Both the position numbers and the translations under genes were made by a program. From assembly GCA_947176615.1 (NCBI GenBank), contig CAMWRO010000074.1, positions 1 to 10,713 on the forward strand: a DNA stretch of 10,713 nt, read 5' to 3'. The notes beneath the pieces were generated by a model that saw nothing but the letters and a program-made list of their open reading frames with translations, searched no databases and was not told the DNA's origin. Within the stretch, counting starts at the first letter, position 1. Each line of letters begins with the position of its first letter. The stretch is from an uncultured Porphyromonadaceae bacterium (GTDB lineage Bacteria > Bacteroidota > Bacteroidia > Bacteroidales > Muribaculaceae). Positions 1-7,601 of the stretch are shown here, piece after piece.

Positions 1-1678
1 TCTTGGCAAGGCCGAGCAATTTTTCGACACCAATATCAACAAGCGCGGCATGGCCACGCTCGGGCAGGGGAAATCGGGTCTCGACAAGCACAAGATGGAG
101 ATTTACCTGCTCTATCAGACCGAGTGGCTTGCAACCGGCAGCGGATATGACGACATGATCGGCGCGTTGTGGGTGAATCCCTCGACCTGTCAGCCTGTCG
201 GGTCGACTATCGCCCATGAAATCGGTCACTCGTTCCAGTATCAGACCTATGCCGACCGCGTTCAGACTCAGGGCGCGCCCAATGACTTCCAGAGCGGTTT
301 CCGCTATGGCTTCGTGGGCCCCGACGGCTCGGGCAACGGCGGTTGCGCCTACTGGGAACAGTGCGCCCAGTGGCAGGCACAGCGCGACTATCCCATCGAG
401 CAGTTTGAAAGCTACAACTACCCCGTGTGGCTCGCCAACTGTCACCGTCACTTCCACCACGAGTGGCAGCGTTATGCATCCTACTGGTTGCAGAGCTACT
501 GGGTTGAAAAGCATGGTGTTGACTGCTATGGCCGCATTTGGAAAGAGTCAAACGCTCCCGAGGATGCCATCTCGGCCTACACACGCCTCTATAACAACGG
601 CGACTACGCTGTCACCCGCGAGGAACTCTTTGACTACGCCGCCCGCATGGCGACCTACGATATAGCCGGCGTGCGCGAGTATGCAGCCGGTTATCAGAAC
701 CGCTACAACCCCTCGTTTGTGATGAATTCGACCGGCGAATATCAGATTACCTACGGCAGCTGCCCCGGAGCCACCGGTTTCAACGTGATTCCGCTCGACG
801 TTCCCGCCGATGGCGGAGAGGTTGCCGTCAATTTCCGCGGCCTTTCTTACGGCGCGCCGGTTGCCGACAATGACAAGTCGCAGATGGTCGACGGCGACGG
901 TGTGGCACAGGGCAAACCGTCGAGCTACAATGCCGTCGGCGGTGCCGAGAACATGGGATGGCGCTACGGCTTTGTCGCCGTGAGCGGCGAGACCCGCACC
1001 TACGGCAACGTCGGTAAGGATGCATCGGGACGGTTGACATTCAATGTCCCCGCCGGAACCGAATATCTCTATCTCGTCGTTCAGGGTTCCCCCGAGACCT
1101 ATATGTCGCACGGATGGGACGAAATCGAGTCAAACGACCCGCAGTTCCCCTATGCGATTACCCTCGAAGGCACTGACCTCTCCAATTATGCCGAGGCTCC
1201 TCAGGCAGTTTATACCGAGGTCGACGGCGAGTTGCACGGTCAGCTCGACATCAAGGTGAGCGTTACCAATGAGGACTGGATTGCCGCACACTATGACATC
1301 GCCGAGAAAGCGGTTGCCGATTTCTTCGGCCTGTCGCTCGACGCTATCGCCTCGTCGATGGTTCAGCCTAAGGTGGGCGAGAAACAGGTGGCACAGGAAG
1401 GGAAGATAGTGGTCTTCAACCAAGAGTCGGACGGCTCGCTCAGCGACATGCCTACCGCCAACCTCGGTTACTGGCTTAACGCCGACGGTAATGCCGTCAG
1501 CTGGGGTGAAGGTCACTTGGTTTACTACGAAATCTCCGGCTCGGTACTCGATCTCGGCAAACTCGGCACTGAGGCGGGAGCAGCCGGCGACGTACGCGAG
1601 ATGCGCCCCGTGTTCATCTACACCGTCAACGGCGAGTCGAAGATTTTCCGCATGACCGTCCGCTATAATTTCAAGTAG
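1..1678 (+). CDS. Secreted DUF6055-type putative metalloprotein with C-terminal DUF4859-like domain (5' truncated)
   Basis: The frame is open from base 2, so the ATG at 50 is internal and the true start lies before the window. Seen: HEIGHSFQ, an HExxH zinc-site motif, at 215-238, followed by WEQCAQW (Glu codon 356-358). The Glu spacing suits the third ligand of a gluzincin-type site. A middle region ending in DPQFPY (to about 1160) aligns with the next gene. The last ~145 residues (about 1240-1675), with GYWLNADGNAVSWGE at 1466-1510, look like a DUF4859 domain and have no counterpart in the neighbour. Known: DUF6055 proteins are predicted secreted proteins without a firmly established reaction. 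Inferred: a periplasmic or surface zinc protein, possibly a peptidase. The N-terminus, including any signal peptide, is not visible. By comparison with the paralog, at least about 85 residues are missing. Family call fairly sure; enzymatic activity unproven. Confidence 0.85.
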   Translation, partial: LGKAEQFFDTNINKRGMATLGQGKSGLDKHKMEIYLLYQTEWLATGSGYDDMIGALWVNPSTCQPVGSTIAHEIGHSFQYQTYADRVQTQGAPNDFQSGFRYGFVGPDGSGNGGCAYWEQCAQWQAQRDYPIEQFESYNYPVWLANCHRHFHHEWQRYASYWLQSYWVEKHGVDCYGRIWKESNAPEDAISAYTRLYNNGDYAVTREELFDYAARMATYDIAGVREYAAGYQNRYNPSFVMNSTGEYQITYGSCPGATGFNVIPLDVPADGGEVAVNFRGLSYGAPVADNDKSQMVDGDGVAQGKPSSYNAVGGAENMGWRYGFVAVSGETRTYGNVGKDASGRLTFNVPAGTEYLYLVVQGSPETYMSHGWDEIESNDPQFPYAITLEGTDLSNYAEAPQAVYTEVDGELHGQLDIKVSVTNEDWIAAHYDIAEKAVADFFGLSLDAIASSMVQPKVGEKQVAQEGKIVVFNQESDGSLSDMPTANLGYWLNADGNAVSWGEGHLVYYEISGSVLDLGKLGTEAGAAGDVREMRPVFIYTVNGESKIFRMTVRYNFK

Positions 1679-1747
1679 TGTAAAATCAACGCGCCCCTAC
1701 AATCCGCCCACATTTTGTTACATTACAATATTTAGGTAAAAAAGGGA

Positions 1748-1787
1748 GAAAGTCACAAGAGGAATTTTTGTTTCTTTTGTGACTTTC
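1748..1787. repeat. Long inverted repeat overlapping the promoter of the second DUF6055-type gene
   Basis: Arms GAAAGTCACAA (1748-1758) and TTGTGACTTTC (1777-1787) are perfect 11-base complements. Pairing can continue inward, with two G-T wobbles, to a 6-base loop at 1765-1770, giving a stem of about 17 bp. No T-run follows the right arm, so it is not a standard intrinsic terminator, although it could still end or protect the upstream transcript. The loop holds the candidate -33 TTG and the right arm fills the promoter spacer, so an operator role is equally plausible. Confidence 0.7.
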
Positions 1788-1796
1788 GTACCTTTG
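1768..1796 (+). promoter_or_regulatory. Bacteroidetes-type promoter for the second DUF6055-type gene
   Basis: TACCTTTG at 1789-1796 matches the Bacteroidetes -7 consensus TAnnTTTG. A TTG at 1768-1770 lies 18 bases upstream, a reasonable -33 element. Only 10 bases separate the box from the ATG at 1807, so the mRNA leader should be only a few bases long. The flank reads TTTCGTAnnTTTG, the same as before the HTCS gene. Confidence 0.65.
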
Positions 1797-1806
1797 ACGA
1801 GAAATT

Positions 1807-3126
1807 ATGAAAAAATCAATTATACCGTTTTGCATCCTTGCCGCTGCGGCCCTGACTGCATCGGCGGCCGAATATCAGGAGAAGGCTATATATATTCCCG
1901 GCGACCTGCAGGGAATGGACCTTGCCGATTCCGCATCGAAGTGGAGCTATGACCGCATGGTTTCGACCGAAAACGTAGTGCTGTTCTGGGCCCCCGGGTT
2001 TGGCGGCAACATCACGACCGCTCCCGACCTCGACGGCAACAACATGAAAGTGGACCTCGCCAATCTCCTTGCCCGCCTTGAAAGTTTTTACTCGACATTC
2101 TACCGCGACCTTGCGTTTGTCAAACCCGGCACCAAGGCTGACCGCTACAAGATGATGGTCATGCTCGACTATTCGCTTGAGGGAACTGCCTACGGCGGCG
2201 ATTATGACGGCGAGATAGGGGCGTTGTGGATTGCTCCCAACCGTGTGCAGGACTCCAAGCTCAACTGTATCGCCCACGAGCTTGGCCACTCGTTTCAGAG
2301 CCAGATTGTGTGTGACGGCGAGGGCGTGGCTTGGGGCGGATGCGGATTTTTCGAGATGGCATCGCAGTGGATGCTCTGGCAGGTGAATCCCGACTGGCCC
2401 ACTGACGAGAACTATCATCTCAACGCCTACCGCGACGCTACCCACAAGGCATTTCTCCATCTCGACAACATCTATCGCTCTCCCTATGTCCTTGAGATTT
2501 GGGGCGAAAAGTACGGACTTCCCTACATTGCCGAGCTTTTCAGACAGGGGCGCGAGGGGGAGGACCCCGCGATGACCCATATCCGCCTGCAAGAGATGAG
2601 TCAGGATGCGTTCTGTGACGAAATGTTTGAGATTCAGCGTCGTTTTGTCAACTGGGACATTGACCGTGTGCGGGAGAACATGCGCCCATACGCCAATCGG
2701 TGGCACACCGCCATGACCGACCTCGGCGGCAGCCGCTATCGTGTCGCACCGGAAAATGCGCCCGAAAATTACGGCTTTAACGCCATTGAACTGACTGTCC
2801 CCAAGCCGGGAAAACGGGTCAAGGTTGATTTTCGCGGCGAGAGGGGTGTAAAGGGATATTATAATCCCAATCCCGAGGAATCGGGGTGGCGTTACGGCAT
2901 CGTGGCTGTTGACGAGGATGGAAATTCCACCTATTCCCCTGTCGGAAAGACTGCCAGAGGGACAATCTCGTTTACCGCTCCGGCCGGCCGCCCGTTGTCC
3001 CGCTTGTGGCTCGTGGTCATGGGTGCACCTGTCAAGCACCGCCGCAACATCGACGGCCCGGATAATCCCGGCGACCCGCAGCATCCCTATACTGTCCGAT
3101 TTCACGGAACAACGTTGAAAAAGTAG
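1807..3126 (+). CDS. Secreted DUF6055-type putative zinc metalloprotein
   Basis: 439 residues. The start is supported by a classical signal peptide: KK at residues 2-3, a hydrophobic core at about 5-17, and a TASA/A cleavage region near residues 20-21. Putative zinc site: HELGH at residues 157-161 followed by Glu183 in FFEMASQW, 22 residues after the second His, as in gluzincin-like proteins. The C-terminal ~150 residues form a domain with WRYGIVAV and DPQHPY motifs that align with the upstream gene (WRYGFVAV, DPQFPY). The two are therefore tandem paralogs, but this one stops without the DUF4859-like extension. Known: DUF6055 is a family of unknown function. Inferred: exported to the periplasm or surface and zinc-binding; a protease or glycoprotein-acting role is possible but unproven. 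Its own promoter and a large inverted repeat lie directly upstream, and the HTCS gene begins 37 bases downstream on the same strand. Confidence 0.9.
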   Translation: MKKSIIPFCILAAAALTASAAEYQEKAIYIPGDLQGMDLADSASKWSYDRMVSTENVVLFWAPGFGGNITTAPDLDGNNMKVDLANLLARLESFYSTFYRDLAFVKPGTKADRYKMMVMLDYSLEGTAYGGDYDGEIGALWIAPNRVQDSKLNCIAHELGHSFQSQIVCDGEGVAWGGCGFFEMASQWMLWQVNPDWPTDENYHLNAYRDATHKAFLHLDNIYRSPYVLEIWGEKYGLPYIAELFRQGREGEDPAMTHIRLQEMSQDAFCDEMFEIQRRFVNWDIDRVRENMRPYANRWHTAMTDLGGSRYRVAPENAPENYGFNAIELTVPKPGKRVKVDFRGERGVKGYYNPNPEESGWRYGIVAVDEDGNSTYSPVGKTARGTISFTAPAGRPLSRLWLVVMGAPVKHRRNIDGPDNPGDPQHPYTVRFHGTTLKK

Positions 3127-3136
3127 CGTCGTTGAC

Positions 3137-3155
3137 CGAAAATTTCGTAAATTTG
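3137..3155 (+). promoter_or_regulatory. Candidate promoter of the HTCS gene with a small palindrome
   Basis: TAAATTTG at 3148-3155 fits the TAnnTTTG -7 consensus, 8 bases before the ATG at 3164. It is immediately preceded by CGAAAATTTCG (3137-3147), a palindrome with 5-base arms about a central A. No TTG sits at a good -33 distance: the nearest, at 3132-3134, is only 13 bases away. The promoter may therefore be weak or activator-dependent. The TTTCGTAnnTTTG context is shared with the promoter at 1768-1796. Confidence 0.5.
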
Positions 3156-3163
3156 CGCTAACC

Positions 3164-6100
3164 ATGAAAAAACTTTGCACTATCTGCCTTATTCTGCTAT
3201 TGTCGGCTATGTCGCTCCACGCCATTGTCGCCTCCGCACCTTCGTTTCGTCACTACACCACCTCCGACGGCCTGCCGTCCAACTGTATTCGCGCCATCGT
3301 TCAGGACAGCTGCGGGTTTGTGTGGTTTGCGACCGACGGCGGCCTTGTGCGTTTCGACGGCAGACAGTTCAAGGTTTTTCTCCCCACCGAGGCGGTTGAG
3401 TCATCGGTCAGTGACAACTATGTCACCGCGATGGCCATTGCCGGCAACAGCCTGTGGATAGCCACCGACAACGGGTTGCTCTGTTACGACCCTGAATATG
3501 AGCGATTGTCAGAACCGACGCTGAGGTATGCCGACGAGAAGGCTCCGAAAATATCGGGCAATATATTCAGCCTGACCTCTGACCGCAGGGGTAATATATG
3601 GGTGGGAATGTCTTCAACCGGAATCTACAGGGTATCGCCCGACATGGTGGTCGAGCATTTCAGCGTCCCGGCTGTTTCCAACAGCATCAGCAATATATAT
3701 GTCGACAGTCAGGACGAGGTGTGGGCGTTGGGCGCGTTTGTAACCGACGGCCTGTTTCTTTTCGATGCTGAAACCCACAGGTTCAGGAAGGTCCCCATAA
3801 TAATTGACGGCAAGGGTGTCGACCTCCGTTCAAGCGCTATGGTCGAGGACCGGATGGGGCGAGTGTGGATAGGGGAGTGGAACGGCGGCCTGATATGTTA
3901 CGACCCGGTTACAGGCAAGGCGCGGAAAGTTCCGACTGTCGGACAGGACGACACGACGTTTCACATTCATTCGATGACGCTTTCCCCCGACAATCTGATT
4001 ATGATGGGCGTTGACCGCGGACTCGCCGTCTATGATCCCGAGTCGGGACGGCTGAATCTTTATGAACGCGACGAGTTGCGGGCCTCGTCGCTTTCGGGCC
4101 CCTTCGTGTACCCGATCATGACCGACAGCGAGGGTGGCGTGTGGATAGGCACTTTCTATGCGGGGGTCAATTATCGTGCGCCCAATATAAAGCATTTCGA
4201 GTCGGCCCGGCACTCCCGTTTCGTCAATTCGGTTTCAGGCAACATTATATCCTCGTTTTGCGAGGATAAGGCCGGCAACATATATATCGGCAGCGACGAT
4301 GGCGGCTTGTGCTGTTTCGACCCTTCGACCGGAATCTACCGCCACATACCGCTCGGCACCGGATCGGGGCGCGTCAACGTCCACTCGCTCTGTATGGATG
4401 GCGACGACCTGTGGATCGGTACCTATGCGGGAGGTGTGAGGGTATATGACACTGTCAACGACAGGCTCAAGCGCGACTTCTCGGCCTCAGGCTCTAAAGG
4501 GGGCGATGTCACGAGCAGTTATGCCATTTTCCGTGACCGGCAGGCCAACATGTGGGTCGCGACGATGGATGCGGTGATGATGTATGACCGTGACAAGGAC
4601 TGTTTTGAAGAAGTGAGAAATATCGGGGCACTGGTATCTGACATTGCTCAGGACGAGTCGGGCAATCTGTGGTTTTCGACTCAAGGCAAGGGGTTGTTCA
4701 AGTATCAGCCGCGCCGCCGGGTGTGGAAAAACTACCGCCGGAGTGACAACCCGGGTTCTCTGATAAACAACCATGTCGCCGGAGTCGATATTGATGCCGA
4801 CGGCAATCTGTGGGTTGCAACCGGGACGGGAATTTGCCGCTACCGGCCTGATACCGATGATTTTGAGGCTCTTGACCTCGGGGTGGGCAAGATGTCGGTA
4901 TTCCTGATGAAAGCCGATGGCCGTGACTTGTGGATAGGCACGGCGAGCGGTTTGCTCCGTTATCGTCCCGGCGAGGGAACTACGACATTCACGAGCGTTG
5001 ACGGCCTTGTCGATGACCAGTTTACACTCAATGCTGTCCACATGGCGTCTGACGGGATGCTCTATGTCGGCACTGTAGTCGGGTATTCCCGCTTTTGTCC
5101 TGCGAGCATCGGCACCAACGGTGTTGTCCCCGCGTTGCAGTTTACCGGCCTCGATATAGGCGGTCATGCTGTCGAGGTCGGCGACAGCCGGTTGCCTCGT
5201 TCTCTCAATTCGATTGACGTGCTCAATCTGGCTCCCGACGACTACGCTTTCAGCATCAGTTTTGCCGCAATGAGTTTTGCCAATCCGGGCCGCAACAGTT
5301 ACATGTATAAGCTCGACGGATTTGACAAGGAGTGGATCGAGGCCGGAAACGAAAACAAGGCCACCTATACAAATCTCCCTCCGGGTGATTACACCATGCT
5401 CGTCAAGGCATCCAACAATGACGGCATCTGGAACACGGCGGGCATCTCCCTTCCGATTCACATTTTGCCACCGTGGTATGCCACTTGGTTCATGAAGCTC
5501 CTCTATATCCTTGCGATTGCCGGAGTCGTCACTATGGTGACACTGGTCGTGATGCGGCGCAACAATCGCAAGCACCGTGCCGAAATCGACAAGGTAAACG
5601 CCGCCAAGGAGATGGAGGTCTATGAGGCAAAGGTGAATTTCTTTACGACAATCGCCCATGAAATACGGACACCGGTGTCGCTGATTATCGGTCCGCTTGA
5701 GAACATCATGCAGTCTGATATCTCATTCTCCCCGCAGGAGCATGACGATATCGACATTATCTATCGCAACTCGCAGCGGCTGCTGTTTCTCGTCAACCAG
5801 TTGCTCGATTTCAAGAAGGTCGAGAAACTCGCTCTCGACGCGCGGTTCAGCAGTCACGACATCCCCTCGCTGCTCAACGCTGTCGCCATGAGGTTTCAGC
5901 CGAGCCTCAAGCATCGCGGCGCACGCCTTGTCGTCGACATGCCTGAGAGCGGGTTTTCTGCCGATGTCGATGCCGAGGCATTGACCAAACTTGTCAGCAA
6001 CCTTCTCAACAATGCACGCAAGTTTACCCGTGACAAGGTGTCGGTTTCATGTTTTGAAAACCGTGACGAGGATTCTTTTACAATTAAGGTCGGTGACAAC

Positions 6101-7162
6101 GGTGTCGGGATAAGCGAGGATGACATCAAGAGAATTTTCAAGCCGTTTGTTCAGGTTGCTGACAGCAGTGCCGAGGGTGGAACCGGTCTCGGCCTCAGTA
6201 TTGTCATGCGTGTGGTCAAGGCCCACGGCGGCACAATCAACGTCGATTCAATCCCCGGCGAAGGGTCGGTCTTTACCGTCGTGCTCCCTCTCCGTCAGGA
6301 GAAAACCGCCGGTGAAATGACTGTCGCGGAAAATATTGAAGAAAGCGAGGCCTCGGAAAATGCTCTGACACGTCACGACGGTGGGGAAAACTCTGTCGTT
6401 GACAAACCCATTATGCTTGTGGTCGACGACAATCCCGATCTGCTCAGGTTCATGAGTAACAATTTTTCCGATGCCTATAATGTCGTGACCGTCGGCAGCG
6501 GAGAGGATGCCTTGGAGCGCATCAGCTGTCAGGCGGTCGACATAATTGTCAGCGACTGGATGATGCCGGGCATGAGCGGAATCGAGCTTTGTGCCAAGGT
6601 CCGTGCCGACATGTCGACAAGCCACATACCCTTTGTCCTGCTCACCGCCAAGACCGACAATTATTCCAAAATCGAAGGCTTGAACTGCGGCGCGGACGCT
6701 TATGTCGAAAAACCATTCTCGGTCAGCTATCTCAAAGCGCGCCTGCGCAACCTCGGTGAGATGAGGAATCTGTTGCGTCGCAAATTTTCAAGCACTCCAC
6801 TCGAACCCATCGAGACACTTGCGCCCACCCCGCTCGACAGCGACTTCCTCAGGCAGCTTACAGCCGTCATCGAGGAAAATTTTTCCAATCAGGAACTTTC
6901 GGTCGATTTCCTTGCCCGCACGCTCGGTGTCTCCCGGTCGGGCCTTTATTCCAAAATCAAGACCCTTGCCAACATTACCCCTAATGAGCTGATTCAGATT
7001 ACACGCTTGAAAAAGGCGGCGCAGTTGTTGACTGAAAACAAGTATCGCGTGAGCGAAATCTGCTACATGGTGGGATTCAACAGTCCTTCTTACTTTGCCA
7101 AATGTTTCCAGAAACAATTCGGAATGAAACCGGGCGAGTTTACCCCTCAGTCACGCGATTAG
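3164..7162 (+). CDS. Hybrid two-component system sensor/regulator (HTCS), AraC-type output
   Basis: 1332 residues, all expected HTCS parts in order. Signal peptide at residues 1-20 (MKK, hydrophobic, LHA). Periplasmic Reg_prop propeller repeats at about 28-670, starting with the DGLPSN motif and recurring as GxxWIGT-like strands. Y_Y_Y domain at about 694-768. Membrane segment at about 777-799. HisKA with HEIRTP and phospho-acceptor His832. HATPase with N-box at 945-954, DNGVGI from 978 and GTGLGLS from 1006. Receiver with VVDDN and phospho-acceptor Asp1131. AraC HTH at about 1235-1328. No key residue is missing, so it should be active. Known: HTCS proteins usually sense oligosaccharides in the periplasm and activate adjacent polysaccharide-use genes. 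Here the adjacent upstream genes encode two secreted HExxH proteins, the most likely local targets (inference). No SusC/SusD genes are visible, and the ligand cannot be read from the sequence. Confidence 0.97.
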   Translation: MKKLCTICLILLLSAMSLHAIVASAPSFRHYTTSDGLPSNCIRAIVQDSCGFVWFATDGGLVRFDGRQFKVFLPTEAVESSVSDNYVTAMAIAGNSLWIATDNGLLCYDPEYERLSEPTLRYADEKAPKISGNIFSLTSDRRGNIWVGMSSTGIYRVSPDMVVEHFSVPAVSNSISNIYVDSQDEVWALGAFVTDGLFLFDAETHRFRKVPIIIDGKGVDLRSSAMVEDRMGRVWIGEWNGGLICYDPVTGKARKVPTVGQDDTTFHIHSMTLSPDNLIMMGVDRGLAVYDPESGRLNLYERDELRASSLSGPFVYPIMTDSEGGVWIGTFYAGVNYRAPNIKHFESARHSRFVNSVSGNIISSFCEDKAGNIYIGSDDGGLCCFDPSTGIYRHIPLGTGSGRVNVHSLCMDGDDLWIGTYAGGVRVYDTVNDRLKRDFSASGSKGGDVTSSYAIFRDRQANMWVATMDAVMMYDRDKDCFEEVRNIGALVSDIAQDESGNLWFSTQGKGLFKYQPRRRVWKNYRRSDNPGSLINNHVAGVDIDADGNLWVATGTGICRYRPDTDDFEALDLGVGKMSVFLMKADGRDLWIGTASGLLRYRPGEGTTTFTSVDGLVDDQFTLNAVHMASDGMLYVGTVVGYSRFCPASIGTNGVVPALQFTGLDIGGHAVEVGDSRLPRSLNSIDVLNLAPDDYAFSISFAAMSFANPGRNSYMYKLDGFDKEWIEAGNENKATYTNLPPGDYTMLVKASNNDGIWNTAGISLPIHILPPWYATWFMKLLYILAIAGVVTMVTLVVMRRNNRKHRAEIDKVNAAKEMEVYEAKVNFFTTIAHEIRTPVSLIIGPLENIMQSDISFSPQEHDDIDIIYRNSQRLLFLVNQLLDFKKVEKLALDARFSSHDIPSLLNAVAMRFQPSLKHRGARLVVDMPESGFSADVDAEALTKLVSNLLNNARKFTRDKVSVSCFENRDEDSFTIKVGDNGVGISEDDIKRIFKPFVQVADSSAEGGTGLGLSIVMRVVKAHGGTINVDSIPGEGSVFTVVLPLRQEKTAGEMTVAENIEESEASENALTRHDGGENSVVDKPIMLVVDDNPDLLRFMSNNFSDAYNVVTVGSGEDALERISCQAVDIIVSDWMMPGMSGIELCAKVRADMSTSHIPFVLLTAKTDNYSKIEGLNCGADAYVEKPFSVSYLKARLRNLGEMRNLLRRKFSSTPLEPIETLAPTPLDSDFLRQLTAVIEENFSNQELSVDFLARTLGVSRSGLYSKIKTLANITPNELIQITRLKKAAQLLTENKYRVSEICYMVGFNSPSYFAKCFQKQFGMKPGEFTPQSRD

Positions 7163-7199
7163 GCGGTGAACCATTGCCCTCCGGCTGCGTTTCTAAAGT

Positions 7200-7415
7200 A
7201 TGGATTTGTGTTTGTGGATAATAATTGGACTTGCATTTGCGGGGATTGTCTGCGTCAATATCGCGCGCATCCGGCTGGCAAAAATTTCGGTCGATAATTC
7301 CAAATGTCGGCTGCCCGACTATGACCGTCGCCGCCGTCGCGCCTATATTTTTCGTTATGTCGGCTACGGCTTGACTACAGTCGCGTTGATTCTGCTTCTG
7401 CTTGTCAGCAATTAA
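7200..7415 (+). CDS. Small two-helix membrane protein, unknown function
   Basis: 71 residues, family not recognised. Two hydrophobic segments, about residues 4-22 and 50-69, flank a basic loop (IARIRLAK and a run of five Arg at 43-47). By the positive-inside rule this suggests a helical hairpin in the inner membrane with both ends in the periplasm. It begins 37 bases after the HTCS stop on the same strand, with no clear promoter of its own, so it may be read through from the HTCS gene. Its stop lies 9 bases from the stop of the convergent Cys-rich gene. The membrane pattern supports a real gene, but the length leaves doubt. Confidence 0.55.
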   Translation: MDLCLWIIIGLAFAGIVCVNIARIRLAKISVDNSKCRLPDYDRRRRRAYIFRYVGYGLTTVALILLLLVSN

Positions 7416-7424
7416 GAGGTTGCT

Positions 7425-7601
7425 CTAACTGCGTTTTGCCTTGCGGCAGTGTTCTGCCACGGGGCAGTGGCCACACCCGCTGTCACAGTTGTTGCCATTG
7501 CTTTCGCAGCAACTCCCCGAGTGGCGCGCGCGTCGGATAATCCACAGTATTGCGGCGATGATAATCGCCCCTACGATTATCCATTGTACCCGGTCGCTCA
7601 T
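7425..7601 (-). CDS. Small membrane-anchored Cys-rich protein (FeoB-associated-like)
   Basis: 58 residues. One N-terminal transmembrane helix (about 7-22, rich in Ile/Ala/Trp) is followed by RRARH and then a tail with six Cys: 31, 32, 39, 43, 46 and 52, including CDSGCGHC. The order helix, basic patch, Cys cluster is the pattern of FeoB-associated Cys-rich membrane proteins, which are linked to ferrous iron uptake in Bacteroidetes. The Cys could bind iron or another metal. No feoA/feoB lies in the window, so the family and iron link are inference. Its ATG overlaps the Nudix TGA as ATGA (7598-7601), which supports translational coupling and a genuine gene. It is the last gene of the minus-strand operon and converges on the small membrane gene. 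Confidence 0.75.
   Translation of the reverse strand: MSDRVQWIIVGAIIIAAILWIIRRARHSGSCCESNGNNCDSGCGHCPVAEHCRKAKRS

Noticed and set aside
50..52. ATG at 50 as the true start of the first gene
   Set aside because: The frame is open upstream to the window edge, the upstream residues align with the paralog, and no signal peptide follows this ATG.
548..1111. Minus-strand open frame of 187 codons in the first gene
   Set aside because: Antisense to the conserved paralogous domain; no domain or promoter supports it.
3115..3134. TTG triplets at 3115-3117 and 3132-3134 as a -33 box for the HTCS
   Set aside because: Spacings of 30 and 13 bases to the -7 box fall outside the usual range, so only the -7 element was reported.
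1816..3225. Long minus-strand open frame (469 codons) opposite the second DUF6055-type gene
   Set aside because: It lies entirely antisense to a gene with signal peptide and conserved motifs. Its translation has no recognisable domain, and the openness follows from GC-rich codon use.
4487..5659. Minus-strand open frame of 390 codons inside the HTCS gene
   Set aside because: Antisense to propeller and Y_Y_Y coding sequence; composition is a mirror of the HTCS codons, with no motif or start signal.
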